Shown: in pieces, positions 22,090 through 35,872 of the stretch
How positions within the stretch are numbered: position 1 is the stretch's first letter
Layout of the letters: the number at the start of each line of letters is the position of its first letter
NCBI GenBank assembly: GCA_026874595.1
Contig: CM049307.1
Location: 42,790,362-42,854,361, forward strand
Direction: 5' to 3'
Source: Sipunculus nudus
Lineage: Eukaryota; Annelida; Sipuncula; Golfingiida; Sipunculidae
DNA: 64,000 nucleotides
Translations under genes and position numbers: made by a program
The notes under the pieces: generated by a model
Seen by the model: only the letters and a program-made list of their open reading frames with translations
Databases searched by the model: none
What the model was told of the DNA's origin: nothing

Positions 22090-23590
22090 ATTTGCTTTAA
22101 TGAAAAGACTATAACTAAACCGATTTACCAGATGGCAGTCTTACAACAGATCCTTCAGAAATCCTACACTAAGAGAAATCATTTTATGAAAAACTGTAAA
22201 GGGCAGAATGAAGGTGAACCAGTCAGGGCAGAACAAAAATTTTTAGACAAAAAGGGGATCTCAAGTGTTTGACAGAAGCTCAATATTTGTTTGTGAGAGG
22301 GATATTAAGGAAAATGATATAAAAAATTATTTAGAAGGTATGAAAAATAATAAACTCCAGGAAGTGACGGGTTAACTTTTGAATTTTATAAACATTTTTG
22401 GCCTGAAATATTAGAATTACTTTTGTCAGCTATAAATCATTCGTTTCCAACTAGATCACTTTTTCCCGAAAAACAAGGCATAATAACGCTGATTCCAATA
22501 GCAGGAAAGATAGTTAAGAGTTAAATAAAATGACGACCCATAACACTTTTGAACGTAGATTACAACATTATAGCCAAATCTATAGCAGAGAGAATAAAAC
22601 CACTATATAATACATGAAGATCAGACAGGGTTTCTGAAAGGCAGGTTTATAGGTGAATATAAATAAAGTGATAAATGCGATTTATGAGGCGAAAAAATCG
22701 AAAATTAATGGATTTTTCATTTTCGCCGATTTCGAAAAAGCTTATGATTCTTTAAATAGATCATTTATAAAACAAAGCTTTGGAATACTTTAACTTTGGG
22801 GAAAGGTTAATTTGTGTTCAATATTATAGAAAGGTTCTAGCAGTTGTGTTTTAAATAAATTTTTGTCTAGTCTAAGTTTACCCGTATTTGTTTATTATTA
22901 TTTGTTTAAATGGAGATTTTGGCAATATGTGTACGCGATAATACAAAGATCCGAGGCATCAAGTATGGGAATTTCTGCACAAAAATAAGCCAGTATGCGG
23001 ATGACACTGTATCAATGTTAAAAAATGTACAAAGCGTCCAAGAAACTTATGTGCCCCGAAATCATTTCAGGCGATATCTGGTTTGAAAATTAATCTTGAA
23101 GTACTGCAATAATGCCTTTGTTAAAAAATTTAAAAGAAAATAAAGATGTAAAAAGATATGTTAGAAATTGTAATTTATCTTGGACTTATGGTCCAGTGTC
23201 CTTGTTAGGCATAAAATCAGCTAGATGAATTAAATTATTACCCTCAACGTGACTAGATAAAAGTATCTTGAATATTTAGTCTTTCAGGAAGATAACGATT
23301 ATTGGCAAAGTAACGGTCATAAAAAATATCATTTTGTCTTAGCTTATCGATTTATTATTAAAGAAATTAACAAACATATTTATAAATTCCTGTGGTCTGA
23401 AAAAAAAATGTATAAATAAAAAGGAGTGCTATAGCGGAAAACAATAAAGAGAAAAATAAACATCTGGAACAATGGAATTCCCTAACAAAATAGTAAATAT
23501 AATTGATCTAGGCTGTGGAGTTTGTGTATTTGTTGAGTCCGTGTATTAATGTCATATGTATATGTTTTCTTTATTTATGTATATGTTTGG
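22090..23590 (+). pseudogene. Decayed LINE reverse transcriptase (L1/Tx1-like)
   Basis: Reverse transcriptase blocks survive in order across different frames: an SDG-type region (EVTG at about 22360), EFYKHFWPEI at about 22380-22410, QGIITLIPIAGK (22470-22510), DYNIIAKSIAERIKP (22558-22602), EDQTGFLKGRFIGE (22616-22656), FADFEKAYDSLNRSF (about 22715-22770) and the catalytic YADDT (about 22996-23010). Stops and frameshifts separate them, and the usual RQGCPLSP block is gone. No endonuclease domain was recognised, so it is 5'-truncated or decayed. The motif set fits the L1/Tx1 group. Confidence 0.75.
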
Positions 23591-23616
23591 GAAAAAAAGA
23601 AAATTAGTTTTCCTAA

Positions 23617-23890
23617 GGCCAAAAAAAAATAAGGTATGGTTCTCAGGCACTTTTTATCAGAAATCAGTGCGGGCGGGCGTTATTTTATTTTTGACCTTTT
23701 TTTTGATGTTTCGATAAAAATTTCATATAATCAGGAAAAAGCATGAAAACAACAATTTTTTTTCTAAACACTACATAAATTGTATTATTTATCTTCTTGA
23801 AAGATAAAAATCAAAATAAAAATTTTTGATGCGGGGGGTTAAAATTGACGCGGGCGGTGCCTGAGAACCATACCTTTTATTTTTTTGGCC
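23617..23890. mobile_element. Harbinger-like MITE (copy B), intact, 274 bp
   Basis: Ends are GGCC-A-rich-AAGGTATGGTTCTCAGGCAC and GTGCCTGAGAACCATACCTT-T-rich-GGCC. TAA flanks both sides (23614-23616, 23891-23893), the 3-bp duplication expected for PIF/Harbinger. There is no coding capacity. Confidence 0.88.
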
Positions 23891-23893
23891 TAA

Positions 23894-25254
23894 TATGAAA
23901 TGCATAATTGAAATTTTCTTAAAGAAAATATAAAACAATGTACTGATTGACAGAATTGTCTGAAAAATTTAAATTTGTGTTTTTATCCTAAAAAAAGTGA
24001 GGGGGACAAAACGTCCTTTGGCGTCAAGCCCTGAAAAAGTGAGGGGGACGTCCCCCATGTCCCTACCTGGAACAAATCAGGCCCATGGACGGAGACATTG
24101 TTTTCACAATGTCATCACCTTATATTATCGTTCTGTTTGTTTTGAGTAAACAAGATCCAGGAAACTGGTCTCGGTGTATCGGGGAGTGAAATACGATATA
24201 AAGCTAACCCTTGGTACATTCGGAATAAGAATAAATATGGTTTGTTTGCTTGTACATCTTTCTTATTATAGCATCAATATCATACGGTACTGACATCTAG
24301 TGCACGAATATAGTCTTAATTACGACACTGCAGGGGCACTGTCGAAGAGGCATGAGTTATAGTAAAAAAAAAAAAAAAAATTATGCTGCGTTTGCTACCT
24401 CTGGTATTTATGGTGATGTGAACTTGTGCAAACGACTTGCAACTTTTCTGTACACAACAAAAGGCCCACACCGGATGTCTTGGTTGTCATAGAAACAAAA
24501 CAGAAACTGATCTATGAAATATGTTTCATGTCACATTTGTTCAAGTATTTTTTTTGTAATTAAAAAAAATATTATGTGTATAAATGTATATAAATGTAAA
24601 TATGTATATAAAATACACTGGTAAAAAATTTGTGTCAATTTTTGCTCCCTGGATCCTGTCATTGCCGTGAATAGACAAGGTGAAGGTCGCCAAAGTGGTA
24701 CAAATGAGGTTACTCGAAGTAGCCCCAGTTCACTATTGGATAATATCACTGGGGCCATGTGTCGAATGCAATTTTCAACTTGTCATCTCGTATTTACCAT
24801 ATTAACCTGAGATATAATGAATGCAGCATTATTGTTTATTTGGCGGAGATATGCGCTCTAGGAGTCTTATCGGTGTTGGTAAATAGCCTCATTATTTCAT
24901 TCCTTCCCGGCTCTGTCGCAGCCTGGAGCCGTATCTACTTCATTATAGTATTGATCTCGGACTCGGTCACTTTTTTTCACTTACCCTCAACAGGCTTCTA
25001 TTATCAATAGTTCTCCAAACTTCTGACACATCCTAGTCACCTCATAAATAATTCAACCCGTGTTTGATGTCAGCGCCCTTCATTATTTCTCTGATGGACG
25101 GCTCCTTTCTTCATCATTTAATCTAATTTACTCCCTCTTTTTTTGTAATTTAGAAACGCATTACGTGACTGTCAGGAATTGGTCCTTTTGCCGAGCTGCG
25201 TGTTGTTAGGGTCCTTATTTGTCCATACCTTGTCTTGCGGCTCCGAGGAAATAG
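23894..25254. other. Intergenic DNA
   Basis: A short G-rich repeat-like stretch (GTGAGGGGGAC occurs twice, about 23997 and 24038) and a poly-A run at about 24365-24380 are the only structure seen. The open frame at 24759-25010 encodes hydrophobic residues but shows no family motif. Confidence 0.45.
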
Positions 25255-25255
25255 A

Positions 25256-25345
25256 ATTATTATTATTATTATTATTATTATTAATATTATTATTATTATT
25301 ATTTTCATTATTATTATTGTTATTATAACTTCTACTACTAGAAGT
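25256..25345. repeat. (TTA)n microsatellite
   Basis: An ATT/TTA triplet run with few interruptions. The Asn-rich and Ile-rich minus-strand open frames at 25150-25504 are produced by this repeat. Confidence 0.9.
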
Positions 25346-26189
25346 ATTAGTAGATGTAAAAAATAGAGCGCGAAATCCATGATGTTCTGATTTATAGCGC
25401 TTTAAATAACACTGAGAAAAAAGTAGAGATCCCCATGACGGCCACCCCAGTTGTACACCCACTCCATTTATACAACTACTTTTTCTGGTCTTCTTGTGCG
25501 CCATTGTGTAAATGAGGAATTACTGCCATTGATAACTAATTAATAAGTAGGAAGTCTTAATATTCTGAGCGAAGATTTAAAATATTTCTGACATCAACTG
25601 TCAAGAGTAACTCGGCCAGGACACCTAGAAAACTTTCTCTACATAATTAGATCTATACTAATGTGCTCCCAAAATTATTACCTCTTGCGCATGATCATTA
25701 CCACTATCGCCGTATCAGAACCGTCGTATACTGTATATATTTATTAGAGCATACACAAGTAAGCCAGTACAATTTTGATTAAAAGCAATCTGATTCAAAA
25801 CTGATGCAACAGTTGGCGATCTATGGGGGCTTGAAGTTACCAAATATTTTAATCTCGAGCTCGGCCAATCAATGAAAATTAATGCCAAGTTTGTTGGCAT
25901 TTCCTCTCCCTCCACCCACGGTATCAACCTGTATTTTTCCTTTCAGTGGATCGATGAAACTGATGTGAGAGCTAACACAAGTCATTTAAAAACTTGCTTA
26001 AAGGGCAGCCCCCACAAATATTGACGTTTCTGTGCGTGTGCTGGCCCTGAAGAATTCAATAGTGAATGACGCACACCCCCCACATTCCCTTTAACCTGAG
26101 CTAGAATTCTTCTTTGATTAACATCTCTCACCGTTACAGTCAGGGAGTACAAAGGGACCACAGAAGGCCATAACCTTTATGATTTGGAA

Positions 26190-26810
26190 AGAAAAACACG
26201 CAACGAATCGCCGACATTACCTCTATCTTGGCCTTAGAGGTACATCCACAAGCAAACAAAACGTACAGACAAACCATAAAAGCCCGTCCTCAATCCGACA
26301 GATACAGACGCACATCCACAAGCAGACAAAAGCCAGAGCCACATCCACAAGCGGATACAACACACAGACAAAACATATAAGACATCCTAAAGCATACAAA
26401 GAGAGGCACATTAATTCGTAAGCAGACAAAACCCAGAGGCACACTAAATATAGAGAAAACATATAAGCAAACCCTCAAGCAGACAAACACAGAGGCACAT
26501 CCACAAAAAGAAAATATATATATATAGACATAAAAATACACAACACATGCATGCAGACATGTATACAAATAGAAAAACATGCACATGCACCAATAAATGT
26601 CTCATGTCCAAGTAGACAAGCCATGCAGACACATGCACAACCAAAAAAAAAAACTGTAAAGACTCATGTACAAATAAACAAACATACTCTCATGTCTAAA
26701 TGGACAAACATATATACATGTATGCGCGTAGACATATGCACAACCAACCCCCTCCCACAAAAAAAAAATAAAAAAAAACTCATGTACAGACGTGTATAGA
26801 CATCATTACA
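26190..26810. repeat. Degenerate CA-rich tandem repeat
   Basis: Units resembling CACATCCACAAGCAGACAAA recur irregularly from about 26230 to 26510, then drift to ACATGCACA-type units. Opposite-strand open frames (Cys/Val/Phe-rich) are repeat shadows. Confidence 0.6.
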
Positions 26811-28140
26811 CAATACACACTACGCACAATTCACACCATACACAGCCCAAAAGGCCGAGGCATCAACTTTGTTGGCATCGGTAAAAACTTGCAGAATATA
26901 TATAAACCTCTATATATTTTGAGCCTTCATATACAGAGCGGTATATAGAAAGTGAAATGGAAATAGGAATACAGCATCCATTTCCAACCATGTTCGTCAT
27001 ACTGACCAGCTTCGTTTAATAACCCCTCCTTCGTTCGGAGGGGAGGCTCCTATAGGGGTTGATGAGGGTATTTCTACATTAATATTTTGGTCCCCCGATT
27101 GAAAAGAAAACAGCGTTTCTGCTGTTTCTTCTTTTCTTTCTTTCTTCCTTTCTTCTGCCAGTGTGTTCGCTAGATAAAATATGGCCGACACAATATTAGT
27201 CATAGGTCACAGCACTGTACCCATAATTTATTTTTTGCCTTTGACTTAATTTCAAGGGCGATCATTCCATATCCGATTCCCCAGTATCGCCAAACTGCCG
27301 GGAGGGGGAGGCTTCAAGTGATCAGGAAATCATACGTCCAGTTATTTATTTATAGCTGAGACAAGGAATAGACTCTGTTCTGGTTCACGTGAAAATAACG
27401 ATATCAGCTATACAGTGAACTGATAACATGTCTTGAAAATCCATCCAAAACGACCTCATGGTCCCTTCTTGTCATAAGGTATTCGATAAGACAATGATCA
27501 AGATGTATATTGGGAACAGAAGCTGAGGAAAACTGACCTATATTACACTTTAGAGATCCTAGAATTAAGAATATTTATATATATAAAAAATAGCAAGAAC
27601 AACTACGATCCCTTTGTTTGATGCAGGCGCCTAAATTTCGAAACTCGAGCATATGTTCTGATTAGACCAGGGCTGCTGGGATTTCGTATATCCTGGTAGA
27701 GTATAATATTTACTCAGACGGTCACGGACATCATACAGTAGCGCACCTTCATGCTCCAAGATTCAGTACACAGTCAGAGAATGGCTGTTACTTGCACATA
27801 AAATCATGCTGGCAGGAACAAAGAGAAGAAAAAGAACCATAATTACAGTCCCTGGGCTGCGATCCATCAGAAGTTCCAGAGATGTTAGACATTCTATGCC
27901 GCTCTGGTCCAGACTATCGTTCAGGGTCCTTCGACCTGTTGCGGGGTTTACCGTTACGACTGATGGCTTGTTATTCGTAACTGAAGATAATGTATACGTT
28001 CTTTCTGTTATTCCCCAGAAAGATTGAGCACACGCAGACAAAGAGGAACATGTTCGTAGTGTACTGATAATGGGTATTGCATGGTCTGAGTGTCTTATTT
28101 CAGGTTAGGTTAACGTGTTTGCACGTGGGTTTGTTATGTG
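26811..28140. other. Intergenic DNA
   Basis: Nothing recognised. Around 27620-28040 the DNA is less AT-rich and has overlapping open frames on both strands (27763-28041 minus, 27806-28027 plus), neither with family motifs. Confidence 0.4.
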
Positions 28141-29280
28141 TTGGGTGCATTGCATCCAGAACAGAAACTGGGCCCTGATATGATTTTTCGGGTGCAAATT
28201 GTGACGTCACATGGAACATTTTAAATGGTTTAACTCTGAAATTTTGGGGCTGATTTTGCTAGAAATACTAAGTTTTTGATGAGATCTAGAATTTTTAGTC
28301 ACAGGGGGTTTTCCCTGTGGTTGACGTCACTGCCGAGCTGACAGTGCTTATAGATGTGCCGATAGCTTTTTAACAAATCACACTTTATGTTTTTTTTTTG
28401 TTTAAAAAATATCAAAAAGAAAATATTTTTTTTCTTGTAGGAATTTGATTCAGTTCATGCAATGTATATGTTAATAAATTTATACAGGAAAGTGTGTTAT
28501 TTGATAATATAATGAGATTTGATATACGCTTGCGTGACCTTAAGGCAGTTATCACTGTAAGGACAGTACAGACGTGGTGTTTCATGATCTACAGCAGAGA
28601 GGACCGCGCATTTACATCCATTCATATAGAATAATTTCATCTTTTAAACATTAGCCAATTAAGATATGCATGATTGTTGATATTTCAGTTCTGATCCGTG
28701 TAGCATGTGCATAAACACCGTCTGGGTTTTTGTTTTGAAGAGTTTGTGTTTTATCCAATGCACATGCATGTGACGTCATGAGCTTCCAGCTAATATTAAT
28801 AAAGTCGTTTGTACCGCCATGTGGTAAAAACCGTGTCACAGGCAGTCTGTGTATGAATATCTAATTTGGATTCAATGAGTTTTCAATAAGAATTCAACAC
28901 TTTTTACTGTTTCTTTTAATTTCTTATCCCTACCGTTGCCCTCAGAAAGTACAAAAAGTTCAAAGAATAAATATAAAAATTCTGAGAACTTGATGATTTC
29001 CCTTGGTAGCATATTTGGGCAAAACATAGTACTGCGACCGCGATGTTTTAGAAATATGTCAGCGAGTGTACTGATTCGGTGATAAACAAGTTGTAAAACC
29101 CAAAACAAGTGAACTGAACTATAACCTTAGTGCTGCATGTAAACATCTACTGGTTTGAACGGATATCTGACTAAAGCCATCTAATTCTTTAGTCACAGCG
29201 GTTTTCCCTGTGGTTGACGTCACTGCCGAGTGACAGTGCTCATAAATGTGCCAATAGCTTTTTAACAAATCCAACTAAAT
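28140..29280. promoter_or_regulatory. Region with four perfect CRE palindromes (TGACGTCA)
   Basis: TGACGTCA, the CREB/ATF consensus site, occurs at 28202-28209, 28322-28329, 28771-28778 and 29215-29222. Two of these are in copies of an 85-bp repeat (about 28292-28380 and 29188-29272: AGTCACAG, GGTTTTCCCTGTGG, GACGTCACTGCCGAG). No adjacent gene start was identified, so a regulatory role is only a possibility. Confidence 0.35.
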
Positions 29281-32200
29281 GCCAGCTATATGAATTGACT
29301 TGCTGAATACTGCAATAAAACCAACAAGAATTTTAACGTTCATAAAAGAAAGTTTAATTTTTTTATGGCATTTATCTTCTGAAATAAACTTGTTTATTAA
29401 AGTCCTTTTTATGCAATTAATTTACCGGCGACAATGTTTCGTGTGAAGTTGAGAATCTGCTATCATATTGCTGTTATTTTGTAGTCTCAAAAAACGGAGG
29501 GAAAACGGCATTGAAATAGAAATATACTGATACACCCACCAGTCTTGTGCATCTGATAAAACTAGTCATGCATAGTCATGCAATGAACATGCATAGAAGG
29601 TTTCAGGAAACTAGATGACACCATATCTGAGAAACTGATACCATTGAGGCCATTAGAAGGCCTTCATAATAGAGACAAATGCTCAGAATGAGAAATTAAA
29701 GAGAAAATTCAGGTTGCATCACCAGTCTTCAGGAACTGAAGAAACTCTCCATGTACAATATGCAAGGAAAGAATAACGGCCAGCCGTGTGTTAATAATTC
29801 ATATACTGGAGCTTTGTATAAAATTTTTAATTATTCTTGGGGCACTAACCGGCCAAATATCTCATAAAATATACGTCGAGGTATCTTTATTTCAGGTGTT
29901 CAAAGAGATTTTTCATGGAACTACCTGTATATTAAACAATCAGTTTCTGGGACCAAGGGTCACGATTTGTATCCTAGCTCTTAACGGCTGTCCGGATGGC
30001 TAGACGGCCAGACAAATAGTGATCTCTTAACATGGTGATCAAGGTCGGGTTATCAGCGTGGCTAGCACTATCTATCTGCAAAACATGGTAAAAATTGGCC
30101 CTTGCCTTGAACGGAGGTAACTTATTTTTATTAAAAATACTATAATTTTAAACAGATAAAATATCATATTCCGCAAATGTTATATAATTTCTGGAGAACT
30201 TCAATTGAAGTAGCTGATGCCATTATATCGTTTTAATAGAGTCGCCTGACCGTAATCCTTGGATTTGTAAATTTAAAACTTGTCAGTCTATTATTACTTT
30301 AACTAAACCGCTGGCATGTTTTATGATCAGCTATGATTACAAAATTTGGAATTGGAGGAGTCCAAACCGCGTAGAACAATACAAAAAAAAAAACTTAAAG
30401 TCCGGAAGAGGTGCGGGTCAAGATCTGAAACTTAGTTTGAAACCCTTAAAACATATTGCGGCGACTGAAAAGGGTGGGTCTTGGCCCCATCCCCCGAGTC
30501 CCTTTTAAAAAAAATATGCATAAACGAGAAAAATGCAGTTGATGCCACAGGTTCGACGCAACCGATAATATAATTAATTATTTTTTTATGCCCTTCCAGT
30601 TTCATAATAATCTATAACGTTATCCCGCTTTCACACTTGCTATACCGTCATTGACGTAAAAAGGCCCCCCCCCCCATCCCCCAACCACATCTGCGAACTT
30701 CAAAGTGCGTTACGATCATCTAATTTAACACTGCGTCTTGTGTACACGTGCTTGACTTCACAGCACATCCAGAAAAATTTAGAAAACCAACGATCTTATA
30801 GCGATGGTTGTGTGAAGTTTGGAAAAATAAAAACTAATCCAAGTGATACCGATTTACAGACGATTTTATTTTGTGTTGTATGAGAGAATTGTATGAATGA
30901 CCGCAGTTCGAGATTTCCTTTGTAGATGAAGAGGAAAAATAAGGATGGTAATAAATGAACTCTTTAATAAAAGTCACCGCCTAATAAGGTTGAAGAATAA
31001 ATAAAATGTTCATATAAAGGTATGTAAAACAGTATTTATTTGAAAGATGAAAAAATATAATACAGGACGTCGGTACCCCGATTATGTCAGTCACCTTTCG
31101 CAAATACCTTTGACAGCTGAGCCGATGTATGACATGGAATGGCATCGCCAATAATTGTCCTGTTTGTCCTTCACTGTGCATTATATAACATGCAAAAGTT
31201 TAAAAAAAAGCTGAAATACCGGCCCTCAGACCCCAGCGTATGATATTAACTTCAGTGTGTATACGCATAAAATCCGGGGTTTTGTTTTGAAATTGTGAGG
31301 AAATTCGTCATATTTATATCCCCCGGAAACACGGTCCCTTTCTTGAACTTTGTTGACCCGTTTTATACACGCATTTCTTGACGTAGTCCAATAATACATG
31401 GTTGACAAACATTGAATTTCGCGTCCCTGAGGAAAGGTCTCTTCATATTTATAATTATAACGCGCTACTGGTTGTCTTATAATCGAAGTGCTATGTGCGA
31501 GTCTCCGTGTATGTCAGTCTGCAGCCAGCTAACAGCTTCTGCATACACTTGACTCGTGAACATTAACGTTGTAAATACGGCACCATATGAAAAAAAAATC
31601 ATCCTTGTTTTAATATGCATATTACGTTCTACTGGCAAAGTTTTAGCCAAGTAGGCAAGTTCCCAACATCCCTTGCGCGCGCGCTGTAAACACACAAATT
31701 AACCCAGGGCTCTAGGATCTTGAGTAGATTGGTGAGACCCGCATGCTGTCAGCGGCATCGACAATTATATCACTGCATACATGTTTCAAGTGAATTAACA
31801 AGATATTTTTGTCAAAAAGTACATTAAAACTTATATATTTTCAGGATTGGGTTTCGGTCTGTCAGTTCCGCGAGCCTGTCCGCGATCGCGGAAAATCACT
31901 GGCTCTACTGTCAGAAGGGTTTTCATATATCGATTCAGTTAAAATCCCTGTGTCAATGCGGCAAGGGGAAAACTTTTCTTACCAATAATTTAAATATAGG
32001 CACATGTAAATCTGATATATATACGATAGATTCAATAAAAGCAAAGCATTGTCATGTTCTTTATTGAGTGTCTATTACCACCAATCGGACATGATTACCG
32101 AAATTCACTGCATCCAGTTCGACCGACGTAATAATGCTGATTGCCGTAAATTATCCTGTGGACGCTGAAAAACTTGTACCCGTATATAAGACGGCCGCCC

Positions 32201-32844
32201 TTCTTTGCCAAATATTTTAAGGACAAAATTAAATGTTCTGTACAAAAGCAAATATGGTAAGTATATATATTTCATTGCATAATACATCCACATACGTACC
32301 TGAATTCAGGTCACCCGATCAGCATGGCCACCTGCAGGGTCGGCCTTCACGGACACAGTCAGTCAATGTCATCTATGATACACTTGACCACTGAATCGGT
32401 TGTGTGTAACTAACATTATTATTATATTAGATAATAAAGCCTGACGGAGATAGAATAAATATGGCGGTAACTTTTAAGCTTGGCGGGGAGAAATGAAGGC
32501 ATTAGGTTGCCCCATGTTATATTGGCTATGGAGAAAAGTGAGGTTAGGATGGCTCACCCCTTAGTTTTCGTAAAGTAATCTCCGTAATCCGGGGGGGCGG
32601 GGTGGGGGGATGTCTTATAACGGGAGGGGCGCTTATTACAACAAATACGGTATATATAGCAATGAGGGGGTTTAACGTGAACACCCGCATCTCCCTGCAC
32701 TGTATCATAATTTATTCATAAACTCTTCAGTGTGGTTTTCACGCAAACGTTTATATTTGGTATACACAACAAGTCATCCCTCATCAGTGATGACAGCCAC
32801 GAGTCCTACAGAATATAGAATATTAACGCCCAGTATCCTAGTAA
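29281..32844. other. Intergenic DNA, mostly unique
   Basis: It includes a poly-C run near 30666 and a G-rich stretch near 32590-32630. No gene, RNA gene or shared repeat was recognised. Confidence 0.45.
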
Positions 32845-35800
32845 ACAAAAGCATATACTTGTACCCACACAGTACCCCAGCCATCCTCAGAGCATACACT
32901 AGACACACATTACCCCAGTCAACCTGAAAGCATATACTTATAGACGCACAATACCCCAGTCAACCTCAAATTTATACTTACAGACGCACAGTACCCCAGT
33001 CAACCTCAACGCATACACTCACAGACGCACAGTATCACAGTCAACCTCAAGCATATACTGATAAACGCACAGTACCACAGTCAACCTAAAAGCATTAGTT
33101 ATAGACGCAAAATACCCCAGTCAGCCCCTCAGCATACACTTACAGACGCACAGTACCCCAGCCAACTTCAAAGCATAAACTTATAGACGCATAGTACCCC
33201 AGTCAAACGAAAAGCATAAACTTAAAGTCGCACAGTACCCCAGTCAACTTCAAAGCATAAACTTATAGACGCATAGTACCCCAGTCAAACGAAAAACATA
33301 AACTTATAGACGAACAGTACCCCAGTCAACCTCAAAGCATACATTAATAGACGCACGGTATCCCAGTCAACCCCTTAGAATACACTTATAGACGCACAGT
33401 ACCCCAGTCAACTTCAAAGCATAAACTCATAGACGCAAAATACCCCAGTCAGCCCCTCAGCATACACTTACAGACGCACAGTACCCCAGCCAACTTCAAA
33501 GCATAATTAAACTTATAGACGCATAGTACCCAAGTCAAACGAAAAGCATAAACTTAAAGTCGCACAGTACCCCAGTCAACTTCAAAGCATAAACTTATAG
33601 ACGCATAGTACCCAAGTCAAACGAAAAACATAAACTTATAGACGAACAGTACCCCCAGTCAACCTCAAAGCATACATTAATAGACGCACGGTATCCCAGT
33701 CAACCCCTTAGCATACACTTATAGACGCACAGTACCCCAGTCAACTTCAAAGCATAAACTTATAGACGCATAGTACCCCAGTCAACCCCTTAGCATACAC
33801 TTATAGACGCACAGTACCCAAGTCAACCTCAAAGCATAAACTTATAGACGCATAGTACCCAAGTCAAACGAAAAGCATAAACTTATAGACGAACAGTACC
33901 CCAGTCAACCTCAAAGCATAAACCTATAGACGCATAGTACCCAAGTCAAGCGAAAAGCATAAACTTATAGACGAACAGTACCCCAGTCAACCTCAAAGCA
34001 TACATTTATAGACGCACGGTATCCCAGTCAACCCCTTAGCATACACTTATAGACGCAAAGTACCCCAGTCAACCTCAAAGCATACATTTATTGACGCACG
34101 GTATCCTAGTCAACCCCTTAGCATACACTTACAATCGCAAAGTACCCCAGTCAACCTCAAAGCATACACTTATAGACGCACGGTACCCCAGTCAACCTCA
34201 AAGCATACACTTATAGACGCACAGTACCCCAGTCAACCACAAAGCATAAACTTATAGACGCATAGTACCCAAGTCAAACGAAAAGCATAAACTTATAGAC
34301 GAACAGTACCCCAGTCAACCTCAAAGCATAAACCTATAGACGCATAGTACCAAAGTCAAGCGAAAAGCATAAACTTATAGACGAACAGTACCCCAGTCCA
34401 CCTCAAAGCATATATTTATAGACGCACGGTATCCCAGCCAACCCCTTAGCATACACTTACAGACGCAAAGTACCCCAGTCAACTTCAAAGCATATATTTA
34501 TAGACGCACGGTATCCTAGTCAACCCCTTAGCATACACTTACAATCGCAAAGTACCCCAGTCAACCTCAAAGCATACACTTATAGACGCACGGTACCCCA
34601 GTCAACCTCAAAGCATACACTTATAGAAGCACAGTACCCCAGTCAGCCCCTTAGCATACACTTATAGACGCACAGTACCCCAGTCAACTTCAAAGCATAA
34701 ACGTTTAGACGCATAGTACCCCAGTCAAACGAAAAGCATAAACTTATAGACGCATAGTATCCAAGTCAAACGAAAAGCATAAACTTATAGACAAACAGTA
34801 CCCCAGACAACCTCAAAACATTCATTTATAGACGCACGGTATCCCAGTCAACCCCTTAGCATACACTTACAGACGCAAAGTACCCCAGTCAACCTCAAAG
34901 CATACATTTATAGATGCACGGTATCCTAGTCAACCCCTTAGCATAAACTTACAGACGCAAAGTACCCCAGTCAACCCCTTAGCATACACTTACAGACGCA
35001 AAGTACCCCAGTCAACCTCAAAGCATAAACCTATAGATGCACAGTTCCCCAGTCAAGCTCAAAGCATAAACTTATAGACGCACAGTACCCTAGTCAACCC
35101 CTTATCAGACACAAACAGACGCACAGTATCCCGGACAACCTCACAGCATATACCTAGACGCACAGTGCGCCAGCCAACCTCGTAACATACCCTTACAGAC
35201 GCACAGTACCCCAGGCAACCTCACATCATATACCTAGACGCAATGTGATCCAATCTCATAGCACACACATATATTTGCACAGTACCCAAGCCAGCCTCTC
35301 AGTATATACATACACGCACAGTACCCCAATCAATATCACAGAAAATACATTACCTCAGTAAACCTCATAGCATATACCAATACGCATAGTACCCCAGACA
35401 GCCTCGTAGCACAGTACCCTAGACAGCCTCACAACATATACATACTTGCACAGTACCCTGGACAGCCTCACAACATATACATACTTGCACAATACCCCAA
35501 TCAATTTCACAGAATATACATTACCTCAGTCAACCACATAGCATATACCCAGACGCACAGTACCCCAGTCAACCTCAAAGCATATACTTACAGACGCACA
35601 GAACCCCAGTCAACCTCAAAGCATAAACCTATAGACGCACAGTACCCCAGCCAAACTCACAGCACACACTTACAGACGCACAATACCCCAGCCAACCTCA
35701 CAGCACACACTTACAGACGCACAGTACCCCAGTCAACCTCAAAGCATAAACCTTTAGATGCACCGTTCCCCAGTCAACCTCAAAGCATAAATTTATAGAC

Positions 35801-35872
35801 GCACAGTACCCTAGTCAACCCCTTAGCATGCACTAACAGAAGCACAGTATCCCGGACAACCTCACAGCATAT
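32845..35872. repeat. 41-bp minisatellite array, about 3 kb
   Basis: The unit runs roughly CAGTACCCCAGTCAACCTC then AAAGCATACACTTATAGACG then CA (41 bp), over about 70 diverged copies. Variant types (CAACCCCTTAGC, CAAACGAAAAGC, CACGGTATCC) recur in ordered patterns. A rare variant, CTTACAATCGCAAAG, recurs exactly 410 bp apart (34129 and 34539), ten units, indicating a higher-order repeat. The array lacks a sustained open frame and is non-coding. Confidence 0.93.

Noticed and set aside
25150-25504. Asn-rich and Ile-rich minus-strand frames
   Set aside because: They are created by the TTA microsatellite.
26223-26644. Cys/Val/Phe-rich minus-strand frames resembling membrane proteins
   Set aside because: Low-complexity product of the CA-rich tandem repeat.
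27763-28041. 92-codon minus-strand frame with a hydrophobic segment
   Set aside because: An overlapping plus-strand frame is equally open, there is no family motif, and no splice or promoter context supports it.
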